The notes below the pieces were generated by a model. That model was not told the DNA's origin and made no database searches. It saw nothing but the letters and a program-made list of their open reading frames with translations. This document shows, piece after piece, positions 35,300 to 44,267 of a stretch of DNA of 64,000 nt (the first letter of the stretch is position 1; each line of letters opens with the position of its first letter). The translations under genes and the position numbers were made by a program. The stretch comes from Bacillus sp. V2I10 (GTDB taxonomy: Bacteria; Bacillota; Bacilli; Bacillales; Bacillaceae), in the NCBI RefSeq assembly GCF_030817055.1, contig NZ_JAUSYV010000001.1, forward strand, positions 1,574,001 to 1,638,000, given 5' to 3'.

Positions 35300-35935
35300 T
35301 TAAACTCCAATAATTGGGTAATCAAAGGATGCGAATGAGCCCCCAAAACAGCTAAAAACAATAAATTGGGTAATCATAGGGTACGTATGAGCCCCAAAAC
35401 AGCAAAAATCAATGAATTGGATAATCATAGGGTACGTATGAGCCCCAAAACAGCAAAAATCAATGAATTGGGTAATCATAGTGTACGTATGGGACCCCAA
35501 AACAGCTAAAATCAATGAATTGGGTAATCATAGGGTACGTATGAGCCCCCAAAACAGCTAAAATCAATGAATTGGGTAATCAAAGGATGCGAATGAGCCC
35601 CCAAAACAGCAAAAATCAATGAATTGGGTAATCATAGGGTACGTATGAGCCCCCAAAACAGCTAAAAACAATAAATTGGGTAATCATAGGGTACGTATGA
35701 GCCCCCAAAACAGCAAAAATCAATGAATTGGGTAATCAAAGGATGCGAATGAGCCCCCAAAACAGCAAAAATCAATGAATTGGATAATCATAGGGTACGT
35801 ATGAGCCCCCAAAACAGCAAAAATCAATGAATTGGGTAATCATAGGATGCGTATGAAGCCCTAATACAGCAAAAATCGATGAATTGGATAACAAAAGGAT
35901 CCGTATGAAGCCTCAAAATAGTAAATTGATGACCT
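35300..35935. repeat. Tandem repeat array, 12 units of 51-52 bp
   Basis: ATTGG(G/A)TAA begins at 35313, 35365, 35416, 35467, 35519, 35571, 35623, 35675, 35727, 35779, 35831 and 35883. Each unit holds ATTGGGTAATCA, then TAGGGTACGTATGAG or AAGGATGCGAATGAG, then CCCCCAAAACAGC and AAAAATCAATGA. The steps are 52 bp except two or three of 51. A 17-aa repeated peptide can be read on the minus strand, but it has no RBS and is probably not translated. Confidence 0.9.
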
Positions 35936-35983
35936 TCAGCTGATTCAAGTCGCCTGCGCTAGGAGAATTTCCGCTTTTTGTAT

Positions 35984-36108
35984 TGTCCAGCCCCACCGCC
36001 CAACTCCTCGGCCAGAACAAATTCCCCCAAAAAGTCAAACCCGGACTTTTCGGATGAATTCTTATCTGTCTGCCTGCGCTAAACGGGCAGTTCCGCTTTT
36101 CGTATTGT
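35984..36108 (-). repeat. Long palindromic dispersed repeat, copy B
   Basis: Aligns with copy A (20935-21054) along its length. Shared blocks include TGTCCAGC, CCTCGG.CAGAACA, AAAAAGTCAAACC, GGACTTTTC and CTTATCTG. The internal hairpin is present but weaker than in A. Confidence 0.75.
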
Positions 36109-36185
36109 AAGATTGCTTGCATTTCAATACAATGAAAAAGATAAAAAGTATAATATATCCCGGTGCACCGAGGAGGATTTTAACG

Positions 36186-36944
36186 TTGAGACATGCCATC
36201 ATAACAGCTGGTTCAAAAGGTTTAGGAAGAAAAGTGACAGAGCTGTTCCTGAATAAAGGCTACTCTGTCACAATTAATTACCGCAGTGATGAATCTGCCG
36301 CTGCGCAGCTAAAGAAACAATATGCACATCTTGAAGACCGTATGCTCTTTATTAAAGGGGACGTAACAAAAAAAGAAGACCTGCTTTATTTAGTCGATGA
36401 GGCATTCAAAAAGTTTGGCCGCATCGACTGTTTAATTAATAATGCCGGTCCTTACATATTTGAAAGAAAAAAACTGGCTGATTATCTGGATGAGGAATGG
36501 CATGAAATGATAGACGGCAATTTGACCGCTGTCTTTCATCTTTTGAAAAAAGTAATTCCCATCATGCGAAAACAGCAATACGGGCGGATTATCACCTACG
36601 GTTTTCAAGGAGCTGATTCATCATCCGGCTGGCTCCATCGTTCAGCCTTCAGCGCAGCAAAAACCGGGCTTGCTTCTCTCACAAAAACCATTGCCATTGA
36701 GGAAGCAGAATACGGCATTACAGCAAATATGATCTGCCCTGGCAATATCACAGGAGAGATGAAGGAAGCGACTATTTCTCAGGCAAGAGAAAAACGAGAT
36801 CCGGAGACTCCGATTGGCAGATCCGGTACAGGAGAAGATATTGGAAGGCTGATTGCGTTTTTATGCAGTGAAAATTCAGATATGATTACAGGAGCTGTCA
36901 TTGAGGCTACCGGAGCTGTCAATGTATTGAACCGAAGACCATAA
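36186..36944 (+). CDS. ytkK: SDR-family oxidoreductase (YtkK-like)
   Basis: 252 aa Rossmann-fold short-chain dehydrogenase with ITAGSKGLGRKV near the N-terminus and INNAGPYIF. The usual catalytic YxxxK appears as FSAAK (in RSAFSAAKTGL), so the catalytic tyrosine is phenylalanine; classical dehydrogenase activity is doubtful. The TTG at 36186 behind GAGGAGGA is chosen. Position beyond argH fits B. subtilis ytkK. Substrate unknown. Confidence 0.85.
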   Translation: MRHAIITAGSKGLGRKVTELFLNKGYSVTINYRSDESAAAQLKKQYAHLEDRMLFIKGDVTKKEDLLYLVDEAFKKFGRIDCLINNAGPYIFERKKLADYLDEEWHEMIDGNLTAVFHLLKKVIPIMRKQQYGRIITYGFQGADSSSGWLHRSAFSAAKTGLASLTKTIAIEEAEYGITANMICPGNITGEMKEATISQAREKRDPETPIGRSGTGEDIGRLIAFLCSENSDMITGAVIEATGAVNVLNRRP

Positions 36945-36946
36945 TG

Positions 36947-36975
36947 TCACCTCAACTTAGCTGGGGTTTTTTTAA
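36947..36975 (+). terminator. ytkK terminator
   Basis: ACCTCA / TGGGGT stem followed by TTTTTT. Confidence 0.6.
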
Positions 36976-37121
36976 AAAGATTGAGGAATCTATTTAAAAT
37001 AGTAAGAAAAACGCACATTTCCTAGAATACATTTCCAATTTATATAAGTTTCCATATGATAAATTAAGGAAATACTAAAAATAGTACCGGAAGAATTGGA
37101 AATGATACAGGAGGAAAAACG

Positions 37122-38240
37122 ATGAAAATCGGCATACCTAAAGAAGTTAAAAATAATGAGAACCGTGTGGCAATGACCCCTGCTGGCGTCATCCCCCTTA
37201 TTCAGGCGGGCCATGATGTTTATATTGAGCAAAACGCAGGGGAAGGCTCTGGTTTTCCGGATCATCAGTATATTGAAGCAGGTGCGAGAATTGTACCTTC
37301 GCCAGAAGAAGCCTGGTCGATGGATATGGTTATGAAGGTGAAGGAGCCCCTTCCGTCTGAATACCAGCATTTTCGTGAAGGCTTAATTTTATTCACCTAT
37401 CTGCATCTTGCTGCTGAATCAGAGCTTACGCGTGCACTGATTGACCGGAAAGTAGTTGGAATAGCATATGAAACCGTTCAGCTTCCAAACCGCTCACTGC
37501 CTCTATTAACACCGATGAGTGAAGTGGCAGGAAGAATGGCCTCGCAAATTGGAGCCCAGTTCTTAGAGAAGCCAAAAGGCGGAATGGGTATTTTATTGTC
37601 AGGAGTTCCAGGAGTAAAGCGCGGGAAAGTGGCCATAATTGGAGGCGGCGTAGCCGGAACGAACGCTGCCAAAATTGCCGTCGGACTTGGAGCCGATGTT
37701 ACCATGCTCGATGTGAATCCGGATCGTCTCCGCCAGCTGGATGATATTTTTGGAAAAGAAATCACCACGCTTATGTCAAATCCCTATAACATTGGTTATG
37801 CTGTCAGCCAATCAGATCTTGTCATTGGAGCGGTGCTGATTCCGGGGGCAAGAGCGCCAAAGCTTGTATCCGAAGAAATGGTCCAAAGTATGACGGCAGG
37901 TTCAGTCATTGTTGATATTGCCATCGATCAGGGCGGTATTTTTGCTACTACAGACAGAATTACAACTCATGACAATCCTACGTATGAAAAGCATGGCGTC
38001 CTTCACTATGCTGTGGCCAATATGCCTGGAGCAGTACCAAGAACATCAACGATTGCCCTTACAAATGTAACTGTTCCTTATGCCGTGCAGATTGCGAATA
38101 AGGGGTATAAAAAAGCTTGCTTGGAGAATGAATCGCTTTTAAAAGGTCTCAATACATTAAATGGTTTTGTAACTTATGAAGCCGTTGCGGAATCTCACGG
38201 ATTAACCTATTCAGATGCAAAAGCACTGCTGGGTGAATAA
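37122..38240 (+). CDS. ald: Alanine dehydrogenase
   Basis: 372 aa. The N-terminus MKIGIPKEVKNNENRVAMTP, the YLHLAAE segment with the active-site histidine, and the NAD-binding AIIGGGVAGTNAAK are diagnostic. It oxidises L-alanine to pyruvate and ammonia with NAD and is important in sporulation. GGAGG precedes the ATG. This is the last core gene before the accessory island. Confidence 0.96.
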   Translation: MKIGIPKEVKNNENRVAMTPAGVIPLIQAGHDVYIEQNAGEGSGFPDHQYIEAGARIVPSPEEAWSMDMVMKVKEPLPSEYQHFREGLILFTYLHLAAESELTRALIDRKVVGIAYETVQLPNRSLPLLTPMSEVAGRMASQIGAQFLEKPKGGMGILLSGVPGVKRGKVAIIGGGVAGTNAAKIAVGLGADVTMLDVNPDRLRQLDDIFGKEITTLMSNPYNIGYAVSQSDLVIGAVLIPGARAPKLVSEEMVQSMTAGSVIVDIAIDQGGIFATTDRITTHDNPTYEKHGVLHYAVANMPGAVPRTSTIALTNVTVPYAVQIANKGYKKACLENESLLKGLNTLNGFVTYEAVAESHGLTYSDAKALLGE

Positions 38241-38282
38241 TGCAGAAAGAGAACATTAAAAAGATGTTTGCATTACTTGGAA

Positions 38283-38335
38283 ACCAGGTTTTGAAGAAGT
38301 TAAAGCGAAACTTGAAAAACGCTTAGAGGAATAAG
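38283..38335 (+). pseudogene. 3' stub of a lost gene after ald
   Basis: The frame KPGFEEVKAKLEKRLEE then TAA, an amphipathic lysine-rich tail, stands alone with no start or RBS. An inverted repeat AATAAGG/CCTTATT follows. It may be the end of a core gene whose 5' part was lost when the island entered. Confidence 0.35.
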
Positions 38336-38400
38336 GTTTTACGCTACTTTCCTTATTATTTTTAATAAGGTAATTGCATAGTTCTCGGGGAATAAAAAAG

Positions 38401-38428
38401 GGTGACTGACCACATTTTGACCACATTC
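38401..38428. repeat. Left copy of double TGACCACATT motif
   Basis: CTGACCACATTTTGACCACATTC-like sequence; a near copy lies at 50285-50310, in the same orientation, at the other end of the island. Confidence 0.5.
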
Positions 38429-38432
38429 TTTG

Positions 38433-39110
38433 CTAAAATGTGTTTGAGTCGGCCATATACTCCGAGAATTTATTAATTGATTTAGCTTCCATTGATTTTG
38501 TAACATGTGAATAAATATTTCCGGTAGTCATTATATCCTTGTGTCCTAATCTTTCTTGAATCTCTTTTAAAGAAACTTCTGCTTCCAGCAGCATAACAGC
38601 ATGAGTATGCCCTAGATCGTGAATTTTAATATTAGGTACCCTGCTTATTTTCTTTAGCCTTTCAAATGCAGTTTGAATTGTTCTATCCCTTAAACGCTTG
38701 CCAACTTCTTTGCAAAATACAAAACTCAATTTAGAATATCTGTCTCCGTATAAGAGTTTCCTCTTATTTTGGAGGTGCTTTAATTTTCGAAGCTCCTGTA
38801 TTAGGTATGGATCTATTTTTATTGTTCTATATGACGAATCTGTCTTAGGTGGTTCGAAAGCATCTTCATCACTACTAAGGTGATATAACAATGTTTTATT
38901 GACAGTTAACTCTGCTCTGTCCAGGTCAATATCTTCCCACTGAAGAGCCATACCCTCTCCTTTTCTCAATCCCGTTCGAATAAGTGTTAGAAACAAAAAG
39001 AAATATGCTTCTTTATCTTGTGTGCTTTCCGTGAAAAGAAGATTAGATCCGGGAGGAATCAATTTCAGAGGTCCTCTAAAAAATTCAGCATAAACGATAA
39101 AAATGAACAA
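38433..39110 (-). pseudogene. Truncated and inactivated tyrosine integrase
   Basis: 225 codons covering only the catalytic domain; the arm-binding and core-binding N-terminal domains (about 150-180 aa in such phage/ICE integrases) are missing. Arg I is present in RTGLRKGE and the nucleophile tyrosine in NIYSHV with LGHKDIMTT before it. The conserved HxLR box reads HDLG (HDLGHTHA), so Arg II is glycine by a single base change. The protein should be inactive. No RBS precedes the ATG. Confidence 0.8.
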
Positions 39111-39309
39111 ATACCAATACCTTGAACCATAAGGTTTGGCGTTTTTGCCATCTTCCTAAAATTGGCATTATATTAACTTGAAATGTATATCATATACATT
39201 TTTTAACTAACTTCCCCAATTAGTTTTATTCTTTTTTAAAACATAAAGGTTAATTAATGTATCAGTATGAGATACTAAGCCTAAAAATATTTTGAGGAGG
39301 ATTCTTAAA

Positions 39310-40323
39310 TTGAAACCTCAGAAAAAGTCAACAAATATAGAACTGACATGTACCGAAATCGGTGGGCTTTGGGGCGTTTTTATTCAAGAGAGTATGAGCA
39401 CTTGTTTCCTTACATATTTTTTGCATCATCTTCAAGATGAGGAAATCATACCTCTAACAAAAGAGGCATTGCAAATATCTCAAGGGCGATTAGACAAAAT
39501 GAAAAATATATTCCTTGCTGAAAACTTCCCATTTCCCGCGGCTTTTTCAGAAGGTGATGTCAATTTGTCTGCCCCTCCGCTATTTCACGATGTGTTTACC
39601 CTGAGTTACATTTACATGATGAATCGGCTAGGAATGATTAATTTTAGTTATACTGCCTCTAACAACGTTCGACTTGATGTGCTCGACTTTTTTACAGAGT
39701 GTATTCATACATCTACCGAGATGTTCGGCAAAGCAGTCAAGATGATGTTGTCAAAAGGCATTTATGATCGTCCACCTAAAATGGAGTACCCAAAAGAAAT
39801 CGAGTTTGTCCAGAAGGAATCATTTATTTCCGGTATTATTGGCAAAAAGCGTCCGTTGAATGCAATTGAATTGTCCGAGATATTTTTTAACATTGAGCGA
39901 AATTACTTCTCAATTCTTATCATGCTCGGATTTGCTCAAGTAATAAAGGACAAGAAACTGAAGGATCACATTATTAGAGGGAAAATTATCAGTGAAAAAC
40001 AAATTTCATTTTTTAACAATTTACTAATGAAAGAAGATCTCCTCGGTACGGTGACGGTGAACATGGAAGTAACTGATTCTACTGTATCACCATTTTCAGA
40101 CAAACTTATCATGTCTATGATAAATGTATTAAATTCAGTGGACATCAGCTTAATTTCACACGCCTTGTCAGTATCGATGAGAACAGATCTTACAGCTCAA
40201 TATAGTAAAATTATTGCAGAGGTAATGATGTACGCCAAAGACACATTTGATATAGTGGTTGAAAAGAAATGGCTGGAACAACCTCCGCTTGTGACAAACA
40301 GAGATAAGTTGATAAACTCGTAG
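39310..40323 (+). CDS. DUF3231 family protein
   Basis: 337 aa with two similar halves of ~160 residues, each ferritin-like helical: TCTEIGGLWGVFIQES and later RPLNAIELSEIFFNIERNY, ending EVTDSTVSPFSDKLIM and WLEQPPLVT. This matches DUF3231, common in bacilli and of unknown function. The TTG at 39310 lies 12 nt after GAGGAGG; an upstream TTG overlaps that RBS. A GTATC/GATAC inverted repeat is at 39259-39275. It is the first intact cargo gene of the island. Confidence 0.8.
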   Translation: MKPQKKSTNIELTCTEIGGLWGVFIQESMSTCFLTYFLHHLQDEEIIPLTKEALQISQGRLDKMKNIFLAENFPFPAAFSEGDVNLSAPPLFHDVFTLSYIYMMNRLGMINFSYTASNNVRLDVLDFFTECIHTSTEMFGKAVKMMLSKGIYDRPPKMEYPKEIEFVQKESFISGIIGKKRPLNAIELSEIFFNIERNYFSILIMLGFAQVIKDKKLKDHIIRGKIISEKQISFFNNLLMKEDLLGTVTVNMEVTDSTVSPFSDKLIMSMINVLNSVDISLISHALSVSMRTDLTAQYSKIIAEVMMYAKDTFDIVVEKKWLEQPPLVTNRDKLINS

Positions 40324-40360
40324 TAATAAAGCTAAAAATGCGTTAGTTTAAGAAACAGTA

Positions 40361-40393
40361 CAAAAGGATCTTTCAGCCGAAGATCCTTTTTCA
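40361..40393 (+). terminator. Terminator of the DUF3231 gene
   Basis: AAAGGATCTT / AAGATCCTTT stem with a 7-nt loop, then T run. Confidence 0.8.
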
Positions 40394-40547
40394 TTGCCTA
40401 ATAAGTCGCTTTATGTAAATTAGGCTGAAAAAGAAATATATTATTTTTAATCCGTAATCGGGCGCTTATCTGTAAAAGGTAAGTGTCCTTTTTACTGGAA
40501 TAAAAGATTGAGTTAATCACCTAATTTTGAAATAATTGGTATTAAGC

Positions 40548-40691
40548 AATCGGGCAGGATTATTGAAGAGTTGTTTCAAGAGTTTGATCAACAATCTGGC
40601 CATATAATTGAACAACACTTAGCAGTTAATTTGAAGATTTATGTTAAAAATAGAGATTGTGAAGGAATGTACTTAAAGTAACGGAGCAGGT
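40548..40691 (+). repeat. Island repeat R2, copy 1 (interrupted by intron)
   Basis: CGGGCAGGATTATTGAAGAG, then TTTCAAGAGTTTGATCAACA and CCATATAATTGAACAACA, nearly as in copy 2 at 47858-47980. The part AGAGATTGTGAAGGAATGTA follows at ~40651 and also occurs at 45359 and 47951. The end of the tract, ACGGAGCAGGT, is where the group II intron enters. Confidence 0.75.
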
Positions 40692-42039
40692 GTGCGGCCG
40701 AGCCTAGGTCGTATCATATAGCGGGTGGGATTCCCGTCGAGTAAGAACTAGCCATTCGCTCGTAGCGAGTCTTGGAGGGCTAAAGGTAACTTTAGTCTTT
40801 AAGCGTAGACAGCTAGGTGGAGCAGCCGTCAAGGCTGAAAATCTTATGGAGTGAAAGTCTCCTGTCATCAATTGACCGATTCGGATGACTAGCATATCCA
40901 ATGCGTGGGGAGGTAACGAACTACGTTCTGCTTGGAAGTAAAAGTCACGGCGGCCTATTTTACACAGAGAGGATAAGGTCGGAACAGTCTGTGTGGCGAG
41001 CAAACACAGAGGCCAGAAGGATTTAACGAATACTGCAATCCCGAAATCTACGCCCCTCAAAGAAACTGTTCGAGGGATGTTTTGCTTAGCGTCGACCTTT
41101 GCCTAACGGGGGAAGACCGATGTCTTACGGGAAGAAACGGTCAAAAGCACCGTAAGAGCAGCCGGGGTATGGGTTCTGGCATCTGTGGAAAGATTTTCAG
41201 AGATAACAACGGGAAGGTCCTACTTCAAATTGGGAAGGTACTAACCAATAAAGACCTATCATATAAGAGGCTAATAGAAAATGGTAGGATGATTTAGGAT
41301 TGGCGCATGAGGTCGTAGTAGCAATGATGGAAGGGTAATGCCTTCTTAAGTGTAAGGAAATTACACTCCTATCAAGGTAACACCTTTGATAGGGCAAAGG
41401 ACCTCTGGGCACTTGGAATGTTTGAGCATTATAGACTCTGAGCTATAAAGTATGTTTAAACTAGCTTACAAGTAAACCTACAAATGATGGGGGAATATGT
41501 GTACCGACATTTAATCCTGCGGTTGTATGGGAAGGCTTGTAGGTGATTAATCCAAGGTCAGAACCGGACTCGGGAAATCCGACCGTCCGGGATCGTAGGG
41601 GGGCTACAAGAAACGTGAATCATAATTGATTGCGCGCGCTTGTTTTCTACCCGACAGCGGGCCGAAAGCCAAGTGGTTGAAGGGATTGAGCTCCATAATG
41701 TTAGTAAATCGAGAGGGCTGATGCCTTACCTGCAGCAGAAAGCTACATTTTATTCTTCGTTAAGGGCAAGATGGATAAAACCTCTCTGGAGTCAGAGACC
41801 TTGGCACGTTACACATTGATATGATACGGCAACTCGGGAGACCCTACCGGTCTTTTCTTTTTTTTTAGAAGAGTATGGTGTACAAGCGATAACAAGCAAG
41901 GAAACCAAATGCCGATGTAGGGAGTCGGATAGCAGCGTAGTACCGATGAAGTTGGGTAATGCCGATGGAGGAAAGGCTAGCTACCAGTTATCACCCTTAC
42001 TAGGGACACATTTACTACACACAGAGGTAGGGATAATAA

Positions 42040-43368
42040 ATGGAAACAAAACTAATAAGGATAGCAGAACTAGCAAAATCTGATCCTAAAATGAAATTTA
42101 CATCTCTTGTACATTTACTAAATGAGCAATCACTAGTTCAATGTCATCTTGAATTACCTAATAAGAAGGCAACTGGAGTAAACGGTACAACTAAAGAGCA
42201 ATACAGTGAAAATCTAGAAGAAAACATAGAGGATTTAGTATGTAGGCTTAAAAGCAAAAGCTATCGTCCTGTTCCAGTAAGGAGAATGTATATTCCAAAG
42301 CTCAACTCAAACAAGAAAAGACCATTGGGAATACCGGAACATGAAGATAAGATTGTTCAGAAAGGCATTACGAAGATACTAAATACCATCTATGAAAATG
42401 ATTTTCTAGACTGCTCTTTTGGATTCCGTCCAAATCGTAATTGCCACGATGCTTTGAAAATACTGAACCACTACATTGAAAAGAGGTCAGTAAACTATGT
42501 AGTAGATGTAGATATTAAAGGATTCTTTGACAACGTTGACCACATATGGATGATGGAGTTCTTAAAACTGCGAATTGCTGACCCTAACTTACTAAGTATA
42601 ATTGGTAGGTTTCTTAAAGGTGGATATATGGAGGAAGGTAGAAAACACAAAACAGATAATGGTACACCGCAAGGTGGAGTAATATCACCTGTATTAGCTA
42701 ATGTATACCTCCATTATGTCCTCGACCTTTGGTTTGAGAAAAGGGTTAGAAAACAGTGCAAAGGACAAGCATACATAGTGAGATATGCAGATGATTTTGT
42801 TTGTTGTTTTCAATATAAGAGTGAAGCTCAGGAATTCTTCCATTCTTTAAAGATGAGATTAAAGAAGTTTAACCTAGAAATAGCTGAGGATAAAACCAAA
42901 ATTATTCCCTTCGGGAGGTTTGCGGAGAAAAATGCAAATCAAAAGGGAGAGGGTAAACCAGCAACCTTTGATTTCTTAGGCTTTACACACTATTGTGGGA
43001 AGAGTAAACAAGGTAACTTCCGAGTAAAGCGGAAATCAAGTAGGAAGAAAGTTCAAGGCAAACTCAAGGAATCTAAAGAATGGTTAAAGAATAATAGAAA
43101 TAAAGATATTCATATGATTATGGATAGATTCAAACGCTCACTAACAGGTTATTACAACTATTACTGCATCACAGATAATACCCAAAATGTTAACAACTTC
43201 AAAGACAAAATCCAATACTTACTGTTTAAGTGGCTCAATAGAAGAAGTCAAAGAAAATCCTTTACTTGGGATAAGTACAGACTCTTTCTTGATAAATATC
43301 CACTACCATCACCAAGAATTAAAGTGAATATATACGATTTAAGAAAAGAGATTAGCTACATTCTGTAA
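42040..43368 (+). CDS. ltrA: Group II intron reverse transcriptase/maturase
   Basis: 442 aa. RT blocks are visible: RPLGIPEHEDKIVQ (RT2), FGFRPNRNCHDAL (RT3), VDVDIKGFFDNVDH (RT4), GTPQGGVISPVLANVYLH and active-site YADD in IVRYADDFVCC. A maturase X domain follows (GFTHYCG... and YYNYYCI... ending YPLPSPRI). No HNH endonuclease domain is seen after it, so it belongs to an endonuclease-minus class. AGAGGTAGGG lies upstream. All blocks appear intact. Confidence 0.92.
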   Translation: METKLIRIAELAKSDPKMKFTSLVHLLNEQSLVQCHLELPNKKATGVNGTTKEQYSENLEENIEDLVCRLKSKSYRPVPVRRMYIPKLNSNKKRPLGIPEHEDKIVQKGITKILNTIYENDFLDCSFGFRPNRNCHDALKILNHYIEKRSVNYVVDVDIKGFFDNVDHIWMMEFLKLRIADPNLLSIIGRFLKGGYMEEGRKHKTDNGTPQGGVISPVLANVYLHYVLDLWFEKRVRKQCKGQAYIVRYADDFVCCFQYKSEAQEFFHSLKMRLKKFNLEIAEDKTKIIPFGRFAEKNANQKGEGKPATFDFLGFTHYCGKSKQGNFRVKRKSSRKKVQGKLKESKEWLKNNRNKDIHMIMDRFKRSLTGYYNYYCITDNTQNVNNFKDKIQYLLFKWLNRRSQRKSFTWDKYRLFLDKYPLPSPRIKVNIYDLRKEISYIL

Positions 43369-43382
43369 ATGATGACTAGGAG

Positions 43383-43415
43383 GAGCCGTGTGCGTTAATA
43401 GCGCAAGCACGGTTC
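43383..43415 (+). ncRNA. Group II intron domain V
   Basis: GAGCCGTGTGCG, a short loop, then GCGCAAGCACGGTTC: the catalytic hairpin with the AGC-type lower stem. Domain VI-like hairpin TCTACC-GCAA-GGTAGA follows at 43437-43452. Confidence 0.85.
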
Positions 43416-43520
43416 TGTGAGGGGGGAGAAATACAATCTACCGCAAGGTAGAGAGGTTCTCTTCTACTCGACTAGTTGAACAAGAATAAAAGAACACCTA
43501 ACACTATAGTTTGAGCAATC

Positions 43521-43558
43521 AAAAAAATTAGGTCTGCATTCAAATTACAATGCAAACC
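43521..43558 (-). terminator. Terminator of the flavin reductase gene
   Basis: GGTTTGCATT / AATGCAGACC stem read on the minus strand, followed by ATTTTTTT. Confidence 0.75.
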
Positions 43559-43569
43559 CATTTTGTTGT

Positions 43570-44124
43570 TTAATTCCATTTGTTTTCAGTTAATTTATTT
43601 CGAATTTGAGTAGCTGCGAAAAGTGCATCTTTGTCTTGAATTACTTCTTCAGGTTTGTTTCCATTTCCAAGAATATATCCCGCAAATTCAATTCCTATAA
43701 AATCAAATATGTAATTAAATTGCTGAATCATAGGCAGCCCTTTAATGTGAGGATCGTCTCCTCCAACAGCAATAACAAATGCTTTTTTAGAAGCCATTTC
43801 ATTCTTGAAATCAGGATATTTTGGGTCCCTTAAGGTTTGTGACCATCGGTCGATAAAGTTTTTCATTGTTCCTGACATGCTATACCAATAAATCGGAGTA
43901 GAGAATACTAGAATGTCATTTGGAAGAATCCGTTCGATTATGGAATTATAATCATCATTTCTGTCCTGAAAGCCATCTTTTGAATGACGCATGTCTATAA
44001 TTGGCTTGATATTATAATCTCTTAAGTAAATCTTTTCTGTAACCATACCTTGAATTACGTGTTCTGTCAGCATCTCCGTATTGCCATTGGGACGGGTTCC
44101 CCCATATATGACTGCTATTTTCAT
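43570..44124 (-). CDS. Flavodoxin-fold NAD(P)H-dependent FMN reductase
   Basis: 184 aa. N-terminal IAVIYGGTRPNGNTEML is the FMN-phosphate loop, and STPIYWYSMSGTMKNFIDRW is the flavin-contacting motif of the NADPH-dependent FMN reductase/WrbA-like family. GAAAGGAGA precedes the ATG. Divergent from a LysR regulator 143 nt away, a common pairing in which the regulator controls the reductase. Physiological substrate (quinone, azo or nitro compound) unknown. Confidence 0.8.
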   Translation of the reverse strand: MKIAVIYGGTRPNGNTEMLTEHVIQGMVTEKIYLRDYNIKPIIDMRHSKDGFQDRNDDYNSIIERILPNDILVFSTPIYWYSMSGTMKNFIDRWSQTLRDPKYPDFKNEMASKKAFVIAVGGDDPHIKGLPMIQQFNYIFDFIGIEFAGYILGNGNKPEEVIQDKDALFAATQIRNKLTENKWN

Positions 44125-44267
44125 TCATCATTTCTCCTTTCAGCTATATTAAGTGGTTTTCTAGTTGTTTCCTTATTACTTATATCTTATATTTAATTTA
44201 AAAATAGATACAGATGATTATTTTGATTGATTCAATCGAAAAAAACGATTATAAAGAGGCGGGAAAT

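Larger units (their letters stand above)
40692..43472 (+). mobile_element. Group II intron with reverse transcriptase/maturase
   Basis: The 5' end is GTGCGGCC (GUGYG motif). Domain V is at 43383-43415 and the last bases are TCTACTCGAC. The encoded maturase lies in the domain IV position at 42040-43368. The bases left outside, GGAGCAGGT on the left and TAGTTGAAC on the right, rejoin to a sequence like the island repeat GGGCAGGATAGTTGAAG, which fixes both ends. About 1.35 kb lie before the ORF, which is long for a bacterial ribozyme core. Confidence 0.85.

Noticed and set aside
35300..35515. 71-aa minus-strand frame with a 17-aa repeat (FIDFCCFGAHTYPMI)
   Set aside because: It is a reading of the 52-bp tandem array, whose units are mostly 52 bp and therefore shift frame; no RBS. 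Treated as non-coding repeat.
35300..35935. CRISPR array
   Set aside because: The units are contiguous and similar throughout; there are no unique spacers between identical repeats and no cas genes.
35913..36122. 69-aa minus-strand frame
   Set aside because: Falls in palindromic element copy B; no family and no RBS.
36990..37370. 126-aa minus-strand frame over the ald start
   Set aside because: Shadow of the ald coding sequence; no RBS or family.
40704..41412. Open frames of 71-118 aa on both strands before the maturase gene
   Set aside because: They fall in the structured RNA part of the group II intron; no RBS and no protein family.
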